A DNA stretch of 64,000 nt from Rhodopseudomonas julia (lineage in GTDB: Bacteria; Pseudomonadota; Alphaproteobacteria; Rhizobiales; Afifellaceae): positions 1,302,001 to 1,366,000 of the forward strand of contig NZ_JAUSUK010000001.1 of NCBI RefSeq assembly GCF_030813515.1, written 5' to 3'. Shown here in pieces: positions 9,183 to 18,360 of this stretch; position 1 is the first letter of the stretch, and every line of letters begins with the position of its first letter. Both the position numbers and the translations under genes were made by a program. The notes beneath the pieces are model-generated. The model was not told the DNA's origin and searched no databases. It was given only the letters and a program-made list of their open reading frames with translations.

Positions 9183-10430
9183 TTAGATCTCCATATCGAG
9201 ATGCTCGGCCACAGCGAAGATGTCCTTGTCGCCGCGCCCACTCATATTCATGACGATGATCTGGTCACGGTCCATCTGCGGCGCAAGCTTCAGCACATGG
9301 GCCAAGGCATGGGCCGGTTCGAGCGCGGGGATGATGCCTTCAAGGCGTGTGCAAAGCTGGAAGGCGTCGAGCGCCTCGCGGTCGGTCGCCGAGACATAGG
9401 TGACGCGCCCCGTCTCCTTGAGCCAGGCGTGCTCCGGTCCGATGCCCGGATAATCGAGGCCGGCAGAGATCGAGTGGCCTTCGAGGATCTGGCCGTCCTC
9501 ATTCTGCAGAAGATAGGTGCGATTGCCGTGCAGGACGCCGGGCCAGCCGCCGTTAAGAGACGCGGCATGACCGTTCTCTACATCGAGCCCGTGGCCGCCG
9601 GCTTCGACGCCGTAGATCTGCACCGCCGGATCGTCGAGGAAAGGATGGAAGAGCCCGATCGCGTTCGAGCCGCCGCCGAGACAGGCGACGAGCGCATCGG
9701 GAAGCCGACCTTCCATCTCCTGAAGCTGGTCCTTCGCCTCGTTGCCGATCACCGCCTGAAAGTCCCGCACGAGTTCGGGATAGGGATGCGGGCCCGCGGC
9801 CGTGCCGATGATGTAATAGGTATCCTCGACATTGGTGACCCAATCGCGGAGCGCCTCGTTCATGGCATCCTTCAAGGTGCCGGCACCGGCGGTGACCGGT
9901 TTCACCTCGGCGCCGAGAAGGCGCATGCGGAAGACGTTCGGCTTCTGCCGCTCCGTATCGGTCTTGCCCATATAGATCGTGCAGGGAAGCCCGAAGCGCG
10001 CCGCCACCGTTGCCGAGGCCACGCCATGCTGGCCGGCACCGGTTTCGGCGATAATGCGCGTCTTGCCCATACGGCGGGCAAGCAGGATCTGGCCGAGGCA
10101 ATTGTTGATCTTGTGCGAGCCCGTATGGTTGAGCTCCTCGCGCTTGAAATAGACTTTGGCACCGCGGCCGGCGCCAGCCTCCTCGCGCAGATATTCGGTC
10201 AGCCGCTCGGCATAATAGAGCGGGCTCGGCCGGCCGGAATAATGCTTGGCGAGATGAGCAAGCTCGGCATTGAATTCCGGATCGGCCTTGGCGCTCTCAT
10301 AGGCCTCTTGCAGCTCAAGGATATTCGGCATCAAGGTCTCGGCGACGAAGCGGCCGCCGAAAATGCCGAAATGACCGCGCTCGTCCGGGCCGGTGCGGTA
10401 GGAATTGGGCTTCATTGCTGGCTCAGCCAT
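9183..10430 (-). CDS. trpB: Tryptophan synthase beta chain
   Basis: TrpB condenses indole with serine, using pyridoxal phosphate, to make tryptophan. The 415-residue protein has the PLP lysine in [10 protein letters not shown] (Lys107) and the phosphate-binding loop GGGSNA. The full TrpB fold length is present. It sits between trpF (30 bp upstream) and the small unknown gene that precedes trpA. Confidence 0.97.
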   Translation of the reverse strand: MAEPAMKPNSYRTGPDERGHFGIFGGRFVAETLMPNILELQEAYESAKADPEFNAELAHLAKHYSGRPSPLYYAERLTEYLREEAGAGRGAKVYFKREELNHTGSHKINNCLGQILLARRMGKTRIIAETGAGQHGVASATVAARFGLPCTIYMGKTDTERQKPNVFRMRLLGAEVKPVTAGAGTLKDAMNEALRDWVTNVEDTYYIIGTAAGPHPYPELVRDFQAVIGNEAKDQLQEMEGRLPDALVACLGGGSNAIGLFHPFLDDPAVQIYGVEAGGHGLDVENGHAASLNGGWPGVLHGNRTYLLQNEDGQILEGHSISAGLDYPGIGPEHAWLKETGRVTYVSATDREALDAFQLCTRLEGIIPALEPAHALAHVLKLAPQMDRDQIIVMNMSGRGDKDIFAVAEHLDMEI

Positions 10431-10460
10431 CAGGACAATACCTTCACAGTCAAACGTTGC

Positions 10461-11168
10461 TCAGGCCGCAGCGACCGGGGCGGCATTCGCCGCAGGCCTT
10501 GCGTCTTCCGCGACTTTGCAGCGTGCATCATGGGCGCGCACGGCCGCGACGAAACGAGCGATTTCGGCCGGATCCTTCTCACCCGGCGCCCGCTCGACAC
10601 CGGAGGACACATCGACGGCCGGCGCCTTTGTCGCCGCCAAAGCGGCGCCAATGTTGTCGCCATTGAGGCCGCCCGACAAAAACCAGGGCATACCGGGCTC
10701 AAAGCCTTCCAGGAGACGCCAGTCGAAAGACGCGCCGTTACCGCCTGGCCTCGTCGCACCTTTGGGCGGGCGGGCATCGAGAAGCAGACGCTCGACATGG
10801 CCGGCGTAAAGGGACACCTTGTCGAGATCCGCACGCTCGCCGATACCGAGCGCCTTTGCCGTGCGCAGGCCAAAGCGTGAGCGGACTTCCGCAGCGCGCT
10901 CCGGCGTTTCCGAACCATGCAGCTGCATGAGGTCGGGCCTGAGCCCCTGCGCGATCTCCTCGATGAGATCGTCTTGGGCATCAACGGTCAGCGCGACAAT
11001 GCCCACTCGACCGCGTGCGGGTGCCGCGAGCTCCGTCGCACGCGCAACCGACAGCGAGCGCGGGCTCTTCGCAAAGAAGACGAAGCCGATCCAATCGGCG
11101 CCGGCAGCGAGCGCCGCGTCGATGTCTTCAGGCTTCGTCAAACCACAGATTTTGACCTCTGTCTCCAT
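10461..11168 (-). CDS. trpF: Phosphoribosylanthranilate isomerase
   Basis: TrpF isomerises phosphoribosylanthranilate to CdRP in tryptophan synthesis. The 235-residue TIM barrel begins METEVKICGLT, with the general-base cysteine at residue 8, and later has LLLDARPPKG with the general-acid aspartate. The ATG at 11168 is chosen over two upstream in-frame starts because GGAAGG precedes it at good spacing and it gives the usual family length. The C-terminal ~25 residues are Ala-rich and probably disordered. It leads the trpF-trpB-trpA-accD-folC series. Confidence 0.94.
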   Translation of the reverse strand: METEVKICGLTKPEDIDAALAAGADWIGFVFFAKSPRSLSVARATELAAPARGRVGIVALTVDAQDDLIEEIAQGLRPDLMQLHGSETPERAAEVRSRFGLRTAKALGIGERADLDKVSLYAGHVERLLLDARPPKGATRPGGNGASFDWRLLEGFEPGMPWFLSGGLNGDNIGAALAATKAPAVDVSSGVERAPGEKDPAEIARFVAAVRAHDARCKVAEDARPAANAAPVAAA

Positions 11169-11227
11169 CGCCTTCCAGTCGCACGAATCCTTGGTCTTGT
11201 CCAACATCGGCAGGGGTTTGAGGCCCC

Positions 11228-12043
11228 TCATAAGCCTCTGCCGGGAACCGCTTCGGCAGCCATCGTCTCCACCGCGGCAACGAGCCGCGCGAGATCTTGC
11301 GGCCGCGACAGACGGTGGTCGCCATCACGCACCAGCGTCAGGATCGCATCGTCATAGCAGAGCCGGTCGAGAAGCGCCTCGGCGTGGCGCCAGGGGACAT
11401 CGGTATCGCGCATGCCCTGCAGGATATGCACCGGGCACCCGATCTCGATCGGATCATCGCCGAAAAGATGCTTTTCGCCGTCCTCGATCAGCTCTCGCGT
11501 CAGGATATAGGGTTCTGCGGCATAATCGGAAGGCTGTTCGATGAAGCCTTTCTCCGCCATTTGCCCCCATTCCGCCTCGCCGAAATGATCGCTCATCAAC
11601 GTCTTGGTCATATCCATGGCGGGCGCGATCAGGACCATGCCCTGAAGACGGTCCGTTTCGCCGCGTTCTGCCAGAGCCTTCGCCAGAAGAAGGGCAATCC
11701 AGCCACCCATGGAGGAGCCGACGACGATCTGCGGCCCTTCGGTGAAGGCCTCGAAGACCGCAAGCGCCTCTTCCAGCCAGCGTGAAATGGTGCCGTCGCG
11801 GAAGACGCCTTCCGACTGGCCGTGGCCGGAATAATCAAAGCGGGTGGCGGCGCGGCCGCTCTGCGCCGCCCAGGCATCGAGCGCCTCGGCCTTGGAGCCG
11901 CGCATGTCCGACTTGAAACCGCCGAGCCAAAAAACACCAGGCGAGACGACACCAGGACTGCGGCCATTGCGCCTCAAAACGGCGATGCGGCGCTTTTCTT
12001 TGCCCTCTCCAACGGCGAGGCTTTGCAACTCCGTCTCCGTCAT
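11228..12043 (-). CDS. Alpha/beta hydrolase fold protein
   Basis: The 271-residue soluble hydrolase has a nucleophile elbow GSSMGG, an acid residue in GMRDTDVP and a histidine in DGDHRLS, so the Ser-Asp-His triad is complete. The sequence style resembles ABHD10-like small esterases or thioesterases, but the substrate cannot be read from the sequence. The ATG at 12043 has GAGGAG about eleven bases upstream and is preferred to a longer frame. It ends 60 bp before trpF on the same strand and is divergent from the glycosyltransferase. Confidence 0.88.
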   Translation of the reverse strand: MTETELQSLAVGEGKEKRRIAVLRRNGRSPGVVSPGVFWLGGFKSDMRGSKAEALDAWAAQSGRAATRFDYSGHGQSEGVFRDGTISRWLEEALAVFEAFTEGPQIVVGSSMGGWIALLLAKALAERGETDRLQGMVLIAPAMDMTKTLMSDHFGEAEWGQMAEKGFIEQPSDYAAEPYILTRELIEDGEKHLFGDDPIEIGCPVHILQGMRDTDVPWRHAEALLDRLCYDDAILTLVRDGDHRLSRPQDLARLVAAVETMAAEAVPGRGL

Positions 12044-12138
12044 TCTAAGTCTCGCTCCTCGCAGCTCGGCTGTGGACACGGCGCAGGAGGTGCGCCGAGC
12101 CCGTGCCGGCGTCAACCCGTCCACAGCCTCTTTCGTTC

Positions 12139-13302
12139 ATGCCAAAGACCATCCTGCAGGTAATCCCCCAGCTCGAAACCGGTGGCGCGGAGCGCACCGC
12201 CGTCGACATGGCCGCGGCCGTCGTCGAGACGGGTGGGCGGGCCCTCGTCGCCAGCGAAGGCGGACGCATGGAAGAAGAGTTGCAGGCCAAGGGCGGCGAA
12301 GTGGTGCGCCTGCCGGTCGCCTCGAAGAACCCTTTCGTCATGGCCGCCAATGCCCGCCGGCTCGCCGCTCTGATCCGCCAGGAGAAGGTCGACCTCGTCC
12401 ACGCCCGCAGCCGCGCCCCCGCCTGGTCGGCGCTTCTCGCCTGCCGCCTGACCGGCGTGCCCTTCATCACCACCTATCACGGCATCTACAATCAGAACGG
12501 CGCCGTCAAAGGCCTCTACAATTCCGTGATGGCCCGCGGGACGGAGGTCATCGCCAATTCCGATTTCACCGCTCGCATCATCATGCAGCGCCACGGCACG
12601 CCGCGGGAGCGCATTCGCACGATTTACAGAGGCACCGATCTCGCCCGCTTCGACCCGGCGGCCGTGCCGGGGGCACGCATCGAGGCGCTGCGCCAGGCCT
12701 GGGATCTGCCCGCGGACCGGCCCGTCATCCTCAATGTCGCACGCATCACCCAATGGAAGGGGCAGCCTACCCTGATCGAGGCGGCGGCGCGGCTTGCCGA
12801 CAACAAGGATTTTCTGCTCGTTCTCGCGGGTGACGCGCAAGGCAGGGAAGCCTATCTCGCCGGGCTGCGCCGACAGGTTTCGGAGGCGGGGCTCAGCGGG
12901 CGCGTGCGCATTCCTGGCCATTGCGACGACGTGCCGGCAGCGCTTGCGCTCGCCTCGGTCGCGGTCGTCGCCTCCGTCGAGGCGGAAGCCTTCGGGCGCT
13001 TTGCGGTGGAGGCGCAGGCCATGGGCGTCCCCGCCATCGTCACCGATCTCGGTCCTTCGCGGGAGACGGTGCTCGCCCCGCCAGAGGCCGAAGAGGCGGA
13101 GAGAACCGGCTGGCGTGTGCCGGCGGGCGATGCTGCAGCACTTGCCGCCGCCCTTGACCATGCCCTTTCGCTTACCCATCTGGAGATCGACGATCTGGCA
13201 CGACGCGCCAGAGCCCACGCGTCGCGTTTTTCCCTCGATGCGATGACCCGGGAGACGCTGGCGCTTTACGAAGAAGTTCTGTCGAGAGGCGCAAAAACCT
13301 AA
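12139..13302 (+). CDS. Family 4 (GT-B) glycosyltransferase
   Basis: The ~387-residue enzyme probably transfers a sugar to a cell-surface glycan or lipid acceptor. It has the N-terminal GT4 segment (QLETGGAERT) and the C-terminal Rossmann domain with an EAFGRFAVEAQAMG stretch that supplies the E-x7-E nucleotide-sugar motif. The ATG at 12139 matches usual family starts but lacks a clear Shine-Dalgarno. A GTG at 12103 has AGGAGG twelve bases upstream and would add 12 residues. It is transcribed divergently from the hydrolase and precedes infC. Confidence 0.88.
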   Translation: MPKTILQVIPQLETGGAERTAVDMAAAVVETGGRALVASEGGRMEEELQAKGGEVVRLPVASKNPFVMAANARRLAALIRQEKVDLVHARSRAPAWSALLACRLTGVPFITTYHGIYNQNGAVKGLYNSVMARGTEVIANSDFTARIIMQRHGTPRERIRTIYRGTDLARFDPAAVPGARIEALRQAWDLPADRPVILNVARITQWKGQPTLIEAAARLADNKDFLLVLAGDAQGREAYLAGLRRQVSEAGLSGRVRIPGHCDDVPAALALASVAVVASVEAEAFGRFAVEAQAMGVPAIVTDLGPSRETVLAPPEAEEAERTGWRVPAGDAAALAAALDHALSLTHLEIDDLARRARAHASRFSLDAMTRETLALYEEVLSRGAKT

Positions 13303-13460
13303 GACAGACCCCGGCGGGTGGGCCTGCGACCTTGTTTCGATGAGGTTTTTCTCGGCCCTGCGTTCCGATTTACGTCTCGAAATGCTATTGTACCCGCCCA
13401 GCGTGGCCTACGAGCCCGCTCCAAGCCTGCAAGACAGCAATTATATAAGGAGAGCTGACC

Positions 13461-14216
13461 ATTCGCAGACCCCATCGTGCGCCACCTCCGGTGAAGGAGG
13501 GGCCCCGCGTCAACGACGAGATCCGGCTTCCCGAGATCCAGTTGATCGATCATGAAGGCACTAATCACGGCGTCATTTCCACGGACGAGGCCAAGGCCAT
13601 CGCCGCGGAAGCGGGGCTTGATCTCGTCGAGATCTCGCCCAATCAGCGACCGCCCGTCTGCAAGATTCTGGACTACGGCAAGTTCAAATACATCTCGCAG
13701 AAGAAAGCCTCTGAGGCGCGCAAGAAGCAGAAGACCGTCGACGTCAAAGAAGTGAAGATGCGGCCGAACATCGACACGCACGATTACGAAGTGAAAATGC
13801 GCAATGCGCGTCGCTTCGTCGAGGACGGCGACAAGGTCAAGGTGACGATGCGCTTCCGTGGGCGCGAAATGGCGCATCAGGAACTCGGGCTGCAAGTCCT
13901 CAATCAGGTTCGTGACGAGCTGGAAGACCTTTCCAGGGTGGAACATGCCCCCAAGATGGAAGGCCGCCAGATGATCATGATCCTTGGTCCTGATCCGCGG
14001 AAGGTCGCAGCTCTGCAGAAGGCGCAAAAGGAAGCCGAGAAGGCTCGCAAGCGCGAGGAACGCCTCGCCGCGCAGCGAGACGGCAATGCATCGGACGAGG
14101 CCGAAGAGCCTGAGATGGAGGCCGAAGATCCCGAGCTCGACGCCGACGAGGCGAACGAGACGGAGTCGGAGGACGATACCGATCGGCAGACGGCTCAGGC
14201 GGCAGCCGAGGCATAA
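13461..14216 (+). CDS. infC: Translation initiation factor IF-3, with AUU start codon and acidic C-terminal tail
   Basis: IF-3 binds the 30S subunit and enforces correct start-codon and initiator-tRNA selection. The frame is placed at an ATT codon (13461-13463) behind AAGGAGAG. It then reads [21 protein letters not shown], the conserved start of alphaproteobacterial IF-3; the first GTG at 13491 would delete part of this. ATT starts in infC are known to allow autoregulation, because IF-3 discriminates against them. The two IF-3 domains end near residue 178. A Lys/Arg/Glu helix (about 181-207) and a strongly acidic tail (208-251) follow, making it far longer than the usual ~180 residues. Confidence 0.94.
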   Translation: MRRPHRAPPPVKEGPRVNDEIRLPEIQLIDHEGTNHGVISTDEAKAIAAEAGLDLVEISPNQRPPVCKILDYGKFKYISQKKASEARKKQKTVDVKEVKMRPNIDTHDYEVKMRNARRFVEDGDKVKVTMRFRGREMAHQELGLQVLNQVRDELEDLSRVEHAPKMEGRQMIMILGPDPRKVAALQKAQKEAEKARKREERLAAQRDGNASDEAEEPEMEAEDPELDADEANETESEDDTDRQTAQAAAEA

Positions 14217-14396
14217 CCGAAGGCTCAATCCGCCGCGTCGCAAGGCGGTCTCGCCTGCGGTCGGCGTTGGTGCGACTCTCTCGACCGAGAGCCGGAGTTC
14301 TGCCGGCTTTCGGCATGTGGCAGGCCAGATCTCCGCATCATCGGCCTGCGATGGCCGAAGGTATGGTGGAGCGGCATTGATCCTCTCGTGAAAAAC

Positions 14397-14425
14397 GGCA
14401 GGGGCGGCGCCCTTGCCTTTGATTT
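14397..14425 (+). terminator. Probable intrinsic terminator after infC
   Basis: Arms 14397-14405 and 14409-14417 form a nine-bp GC-rich stem with one wobble pair and a three-base loop, followed by TTTGATTT. It lies 180 bp after the infC stop and overlaps the -35 element of the candidate rpmI promoter. Confidence 0.6.
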
Positions 14426-14441
14426 GGTGCTTATCTATAAG
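14413..14441 (+). promoter_or_regulatory. Candidate sigma-70 promoter for rpmI-rplT
   Basis: TTGCCT (14413-14418) and TATAAG (14436-14441) are separated by 17 bases, close to the housekeeping consensus. The predicted transcript would have a leader of about 130 nt before rpmI. This is inference from sequence only. Confidence 0.55.
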
Positions 14442-14451
14442 CGCGCCTGCC

Positions 14452-14502
14452 GGATCGCCCGGCTATCTGCCTTCGGGCGGATTGGGCATGCCGTGGCGAT
14501 CC
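14452..14502 (+). promoter_or_regulatory. Structured leader of rpmI-rplT with two competing helices
   Basis: GGATCGCC (14452-14459) is perfectly complementary to GGCGATCC (14495-14502). The overlapping CGCCCG (14456-14461) is complementary to CGGGCG (14474-14479). The two pairings are mutually exclusive. L20 is known to repress its own operon through mRNA leader structures in other bacteria, so this is a candidate autoregulatory leader. The remaining part of the 14217-14579 interval holds nothing else I recognise. Confidence 0.45.
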
Positions 14503-14579
14503 AGAAAGCTCGTACATGAGCCGATCAGGGATGGGCTCCGCATCCGGCGGGGCCTCTTCCTTATGGAAAGGAGAGCAAA

Positions 14580-14780
14580 ATGCCCAAAATGAAAACGAAA
14601 GCGGGCGCCAAAAAGCGCTTCAAATTTACCGCCTCCGGCAAGATCAAAGTGGCCGCGGCCGGCAAGCGCCACGGCATGATCAAGCGCACGACGAAATTCA
14701 TCCGCAGCGCGCGCGGCACGATGGTGCTCAGCGACCAGGATGCGAAGATCGTCAAAAAATACATGCCCTACCAGCGTTAA
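14580..14780 (+). CDS. rpmI: Large ribosomal subunit protein bL35
   Basis: The 66-residue, lysine/arginine-rich protein begins [15 protein letters not shown] and contains the KRHGM segment typical of L35. A Shine-Dalgarno AAAGGAGAG precedes the ATG. It is followed after 12 bp by rplT, the invariant rpmI-rplT pair. Confidence 0.98.
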   Translation: MPKMKTKAGAKKRFKFTASGKIKVAAAGKRHGMIKRTTKFIRSARGTMVLSDQDAKIVKKYMPYQR

Positions 14781-14792
14781 GGAGAGCGGATC

Positions 14793-15194
14793 ATGGCACG
14801 TGTGAAACGCGGCGTGACGGCTCACGCCAGGCACAAAAAGGTCATCAAGCAGGCGAAGGGCTATTATGGCCGCCGCAAATCGACCTTCCGCGCCGCCAAG
14901 CAGGCGGTGGAAAAGGCGAACCAGTACGCCTATCGCGATCGGCGCGCGAAGAAGCGCAATTTCCGCGCTCTTTGGATCCAGCGCATCAATGCCGCTGCGC
15001 GCCTCAACGGCCTCACCTATGGTCGCCTGATCGACGGGCTCGGCAAAGCCGGCATCGAGGTCGACCGTAAAGTCCTGTCCGATATCGCCATCCATGAGCC
15101 GGAGGCGTTCACGGCGCTCGCCAACAAGGCGAAGGATGCGCTCGCGTATCTCAAGGACCATACGCCGAACGAGTTCGAGGCCGCCGTCCGCTGA
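14793..15194 (+). CDS. rplT: Large ribosomal subunit protein bL20
   Basis: The 133-residue L20 binds 23S rRNA early in 50S assembly and is the known autorepressor of rpmI-rplT in several bacteria. It begins MARVKRGV and has the long basic N-terminal helix ([16 protein letters not shown]). AAGGAG precedes the ATG. A strong terminator follows the stop. Confidence 0.98.
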   Translation: MARVKRGVTAHARHKKVIKQAKGYYGRRKSTFRAAKQAVEKANQYAYRDRRAKKRNFRALWIQRINAAARLNGLTYGRLIDGLGKAGIEVDRKVLSDIAIHEPEAFTALANKAKDALAYLKDHTPNEFEAAVR

Positions 15195-15218
15195 CGCCGG
15201 TTGCAGCATTCGATATTC

Positions 15219-15245
15219 AAGGGCGGCCGCGGGCCGCCCTTTTTC
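15219..15245 (+). terminator. Intrinsic terminator of rpmI-rplT
   Basis: GGGCGGCC (15221-15228) pairs perfectly with GGCCGCCC (15232-15239) around a GCG loop, extended by A-T pairs, and is followed by a run of five T. It separates the ribosomal genes from pheS. Confidence 0.9.
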
Positions 15246-15335
15246 GTTGCGGCGATTTTCGAACGACACACGCTTGCGTCAGAAGAGCGAGAGGTCTTTT
15301 CTCCGGCGCGCGATGACGCTAGAGCGGTTCCCACC

Positions 15336-16418
15336 ATGACCGAAGACAATGATCTCCTCGCGCTGGAGCGCGATATCCTTGAGCGCATCGATAACGCAGA
15401 GAACGAGGCGGCGCTGGAAGACGCGCGCATCGCCTCGCTCGGCAAGAAAGGTGTCGTCTCGGAACGCCTCAAAGGGCTCGGCAAGATGACGCCGGAGGAG
15501 CGCCAGGTCGCCGGCCCGGCCCTCAACGGCCTCAAGGCGCGCATCACCGAAAAGATCGAGGCGCGGCGCAGCGTTCTCAAAGAGAAGGTGCTGACAGAGC
15601 GGCTGAAGAGCGAGACGATCGACGTCACGCTGCCGGCACGACCGGAACAGCGCGGCACCATTCACCCGACCACGCAGGTCTGGCAGGAGGTGATCGCCAT
15701 CTTCGCCGATATGGGCTTTTCGGTCGCCGAGGGGCCGCATATCGAAAGCGACTGGTACAATTTCGGCGCGCTCAACATTCCCCCGGAGCATCCCGCCCGG
15801 CAGGAGATGGACACCTTCTATCTGAAGCCGAAGGAAGACGGATCGCGCATGGTTCTGCGCACGCACACCTCGCCCGTGCAGATCCGCACGATGGAAAACG
15901 AGACGCCGCCGATCCGCATAATTGCGCCGGGGCGCACTTTTCGCTCCGATTCCGATCGCACGCACACGCCGATGTTCCACCAGATCGAGGGCCTCGTCAT
16001 CGACGAGACGACCCATATGGGTCACCTCAAGGGCACGCTGGAGGCCTTTTGCAAGGCGTTCTTCGAGGTGGAGGAGCTGAAGATGCGCTTCCGCCCGTCG
16101 CACTTTCCGTTCACCGAGCCCTCCATGGAGGTCGATATCGGCTGCCATTGGGAAGGCGGGGAGCTGAAAATCGGGGAGGGCGACGATTGGCTGGAGATTC
16201 TGGGTTCCGGCATGGTCCACCCGAACGTCATCCGTGCCGGCGGTCTCGATCCGGAAAAATATCAGGGCTTCGCCTTTGGCGTGGGGCTCGACCGGCTCGC
16301 CATGCTGAAATACGGCATTCCGGATCTGCGCGCCTTCTTCGAGGCGGATCTGCGCTGGCTCCGGCATTATGGCTTTGCCGCGCTCGACATGCCGAGCGTT
16401 GCCGAAGGCTTGAGTTGA
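15336..16418 (+). CDS. pheS: Phenylalanyl-tRNA synthetase alpha subunit
   Basis: PheS is the catalytic class II subunit that, with PheT, charges tRNA-Phe. The 360-residue protein has the N-terminal coiled coil and the class II core with FHQIEGLV and the C-terminal [13 protein letters not shown] motif 3. The ATG at 15336 gives the family length; a longer in-frame extension would reach into the rplT terminator. The stop overlaps the start of a tiny lipoprotein gene by one base. Unusually, pheT is separated from pheS by about 1.9 kb. Confidence 0.96.
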   Translation: MTEDNDLLALERDILERIDNAENEAALEDARIASLGKKGVVSERLKGLGKMTPEERQVAGPALNGLKARITEKIEARRSVLKEKVLTERLKSETIDVTLPARPEQRGTIHPTTQVWQEVIAIFADMGFSVAEGPHIESDWYNFGALNIPPEHPARQEMDTFYLKPKEDGSRMVLRTHTSPVQIRTMENETPPIRIIAPGRTFRSDSDRTHTPMFHQIEGLVIDETTHMGHLKGTLEAFCKAFFEVEELKMRFRPSHFPFTEPSMEVDIGCHWEGGELKIGEGDDWLEILGSGMVHPNVIRAGGLDPEKYQGFAFGVGLDRLAMLKYGIPDLRAFFEADLRWLRHYGFAALDMPSVAEGLS

Positions 16419-16585
16419 TGCGCCAGGGAGTGCGGCTCCTTCCCCTCGTGTTTTTGATCCTCGGGCTTGCCGGCTGCCAGAACGCGCCGGCTCCCGCCCC
16501 GGCGTCCGACGACGCCGTCACGGTGGGCAACTGGACCGTGCGCACCGGTGCGGCGGTTCGCGTCGACGCCGTCTATTCGAAGTGA
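16418..16585 (+). CDS. Small lipoprotein (55 residues)
   Basis: The ATG at 16418 overlaps the pheS stop (TGATG). The peptide has a basic N-terminus, a hydrophobic stretch (LLPLVFLILGL) and a lipobox LAGC with the lipidated cysteine at residue 20. A short Pro/Ala-rich linker and about 30 residues follow. It is thus predicted to be a lipid-anchored envelope peptide. The clear signal and the translational coupling to pheS support it as real. I do not recognise the family and assign no function. Confidence 0.7.
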   Translation: MRQGVRLLPLVFLILGLAGCQNAPAPAPASDDAVTVGNWTVRTGAAVRVDAVYSK

Positions 16586-16691
16586 TCTAAGGCGACTCTC
16601 CCTCTGGTCGCGACGTAAGCTTCGCGCAACCTCTTGATGTGCAACTTCCCCGTGCGGGCCGCTATCGGCGGAGAGCGATGGGGATGACATT

Positions 16692-18026
16692 ATGGAAACT
16701 GAATCCGCGCTGCGGGAGCGACTGTCCTTTCTCAACATTGGACAAGAGGAGCGCGATCAGCTGCACGCCATGTGGCCGCTGATCGAGCCAGCACTGCCCG
16801 GGATCATCCATCGCTTCTACGACCATGTCGGCAAGGTCCCGCATCTCAAGGCGATGATGGGCAACAAGCAGGATCGGCTCGTAGGTCTCCAGGCCGGCCA
16901 TTGGGGGCATCTATTTTCCGGCGCCTTCGACGATGCCTATTTCGCCTCCATCCGCCGCATCGGCCTCATCCATCATAAGATCGGCCTGGAGCCGCGCTGG
17001 TACATCGGCGGCTATGCCTTCGTCCTCAACGAGCTCGTCCGCCACATCACGTCGCTGGGCCGGGTCGGTCGCCGCACCCGCAACCACTGGCTGACCGCGA
17101 TGAACAAGGCGGTGATGCTCGACATGGACATCGCCATCTCCGTCTATGAAGAGGTCCTCGTCGAAGAGCGCCAGCGCCGCGGGGCAACGCTTGCGGAAGC
17201 GATTTCGGCCTTCTCGGTCGCGGTGGAGGAAAGTCTCTCCGTGTCTCGCCAGGCCAATCTCGACCTGTCGACGAGTGCGGAGACCCTCGACGGCACAACC
17301 GGTTCGGCGAGCGCGCTTGCCACACAGGTGGTGGCCGCGGCGGAACAAACAGCCTCGAACATGCAGGCCGGCGCGGCTGCGGCCGAACAGCTCGCCGCGT
17401 CTGTCCGCGAAATCGCCGAACACGCCGGACGCTCGGCGAAAATCGTTTCGAGCGCCGTTGTCGGCACCAAGACGACGAGACAATCGGTCTCCGGGCTCGC
17501 CGGACATGCGCGCCAGATCGGTGCCGTCGTCGATCTCATCAACCAGATCGCGTCGCAAACCAATCTCCTGGCGCTGAACGCCACGATCGAGGCGGCACGC
17601 GCCGGCGAGGCCGGCAAAGGCTTTGCCGTCGTCGCCCAGGAAGTGAAAGCGCTCGCCGGCCAGACCGCGAGAGCGACGACAGAAATCGTCGGGCTCGTCA
17701 CCGCCATCCAGGCCGCGACGCAGGAGACGGAGGATTCCATCGGTGACATCAGCCGCATCATCGAGGAAGTGAGCGAGACCGCGACGGCGATCTCGGCCGC
17801 CGTCGAAGAGCAGAACGCGGCCACCGCCGATATCGCCAGCAACGTCAATCAGACCGCGGACAATGCGCGCTCGGTGGTGGAGAGTATGGAGATCCTCAAT
17901 TCCTCCACGAGCAACGCCGCCAATGTCGCCCATAAGGTCAAGATGGCGAAAGACACGCTCGACCGGGAGCTTGGCCGGCTGCAGGGAGACATCTCGAAGT
18001 TTTTGGAGACGGCGCAGGCAGCCTGA
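16692..18026 (+). CDS. Globin-coupled methyl-accepting chemotaxis protein (HemAT-like aerotaxis transducer)
   Basis: This 444-residue soluble transducer joins an N-terminal globin-sensor domain to a C-terminal MCP signalling domain. The globin segment shows [15 protein letters not shown], where the first histidine (about residue 94) fits the proximal heme ligand. The MCP hairpin tip reads [21 protein letters not shown], with the following EVKALA helix. There is no membrane segment or HAMP domain, so it should sense a gas such as oxygen in the cytoplasm and signal through CheW/CheA, as Bacillus HemAT does. No che gene is nearby. It sits between pheS and pheT. Confidence 0.93.
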   Translation: METESALRERLSFLNIGQEERDQLHAMWPLIEPALPGIIHRFYDHVGKVPHLKAMMGNKQDRLVGLQAGHWGHLFSGAFDDAYFASIRRIGLIHHKIGLEPRWYIGGYAFVLNELVRHITSLGRVGRRTRNHWLTAMNKAVMLDMDIAISVYEEVLVEERQRRGATLAEAISAFSVAVEESLSVSRQANLDLSTSAETLDGTTGSASALATQVVAAAEQTASNMQAGAAAAEQLAASVREIAEHAGRSAKIVSSAVVGTKTTRQSVSGLAGHARQIGAVVDLINQIASQTNLLALNATIEAARAGEAGKGFAVVAQEVKALAGQTARATTEIVGLVTAIQAATQETEDSIGDISRIIEEVSETATAISAAVEEQNAATADIASNVNQTADNARSVVESMEILNSSTSNAANVAHKVKMAKDTLDRELGRLQGDISKFLETAQAA

Positions 18027-18360
18027 GCCTCGCGTCAGCGCCGGGGGCGAGAGTTTGATCGCGCCTCTCCAAGGCTACCGGTCCCGCGTTGGCGCCGCGC
18101 CTGAAACTTGACCAAATGCGCCCGACAGAGCGGGTGCCGGCTGCACGAAAAGTGAAAACTCGGCACCGCCATCGTGCCATGCGGACTTTTATGACGGCGC
18201 AAAGATCTCCCCCGGGACGGGCTGGGGGTTCGCCAGCACCGGCTTACCGCCATTTCCGCCACGGATCTTCCTCGCGGTCGCGACACCTCGCCTGCCCGCC
18301 CACCTTGCTTGGTGAGGCGTAGGCGTCTAGGGATCGGCAACGATCGCGACGAAGACAAAA
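18027..18360 (+). other. 334-bp intergenic region before pheT
   Basis: I see no open reading frame with coding character, tRNA or strong terminator here. It must contain the pheT promoter, but I could not pick a convincing -35/-10 pair. The pheT ATG has only a weak purine-rich site before it. Confidence 0.4.

Noticed and set aside
9201-10880. 559-residue plus-strand frame opposite trpB and trpF
   Set aside because: Shadow of trpB and trpF; no recognisable domain or ribosome site.
13299-14243. 314-residue minus-strand frame opposite infC
   Set aside because: Mirror of infC codons, with Leu/Arg/Gly-rich content; infC is certain.
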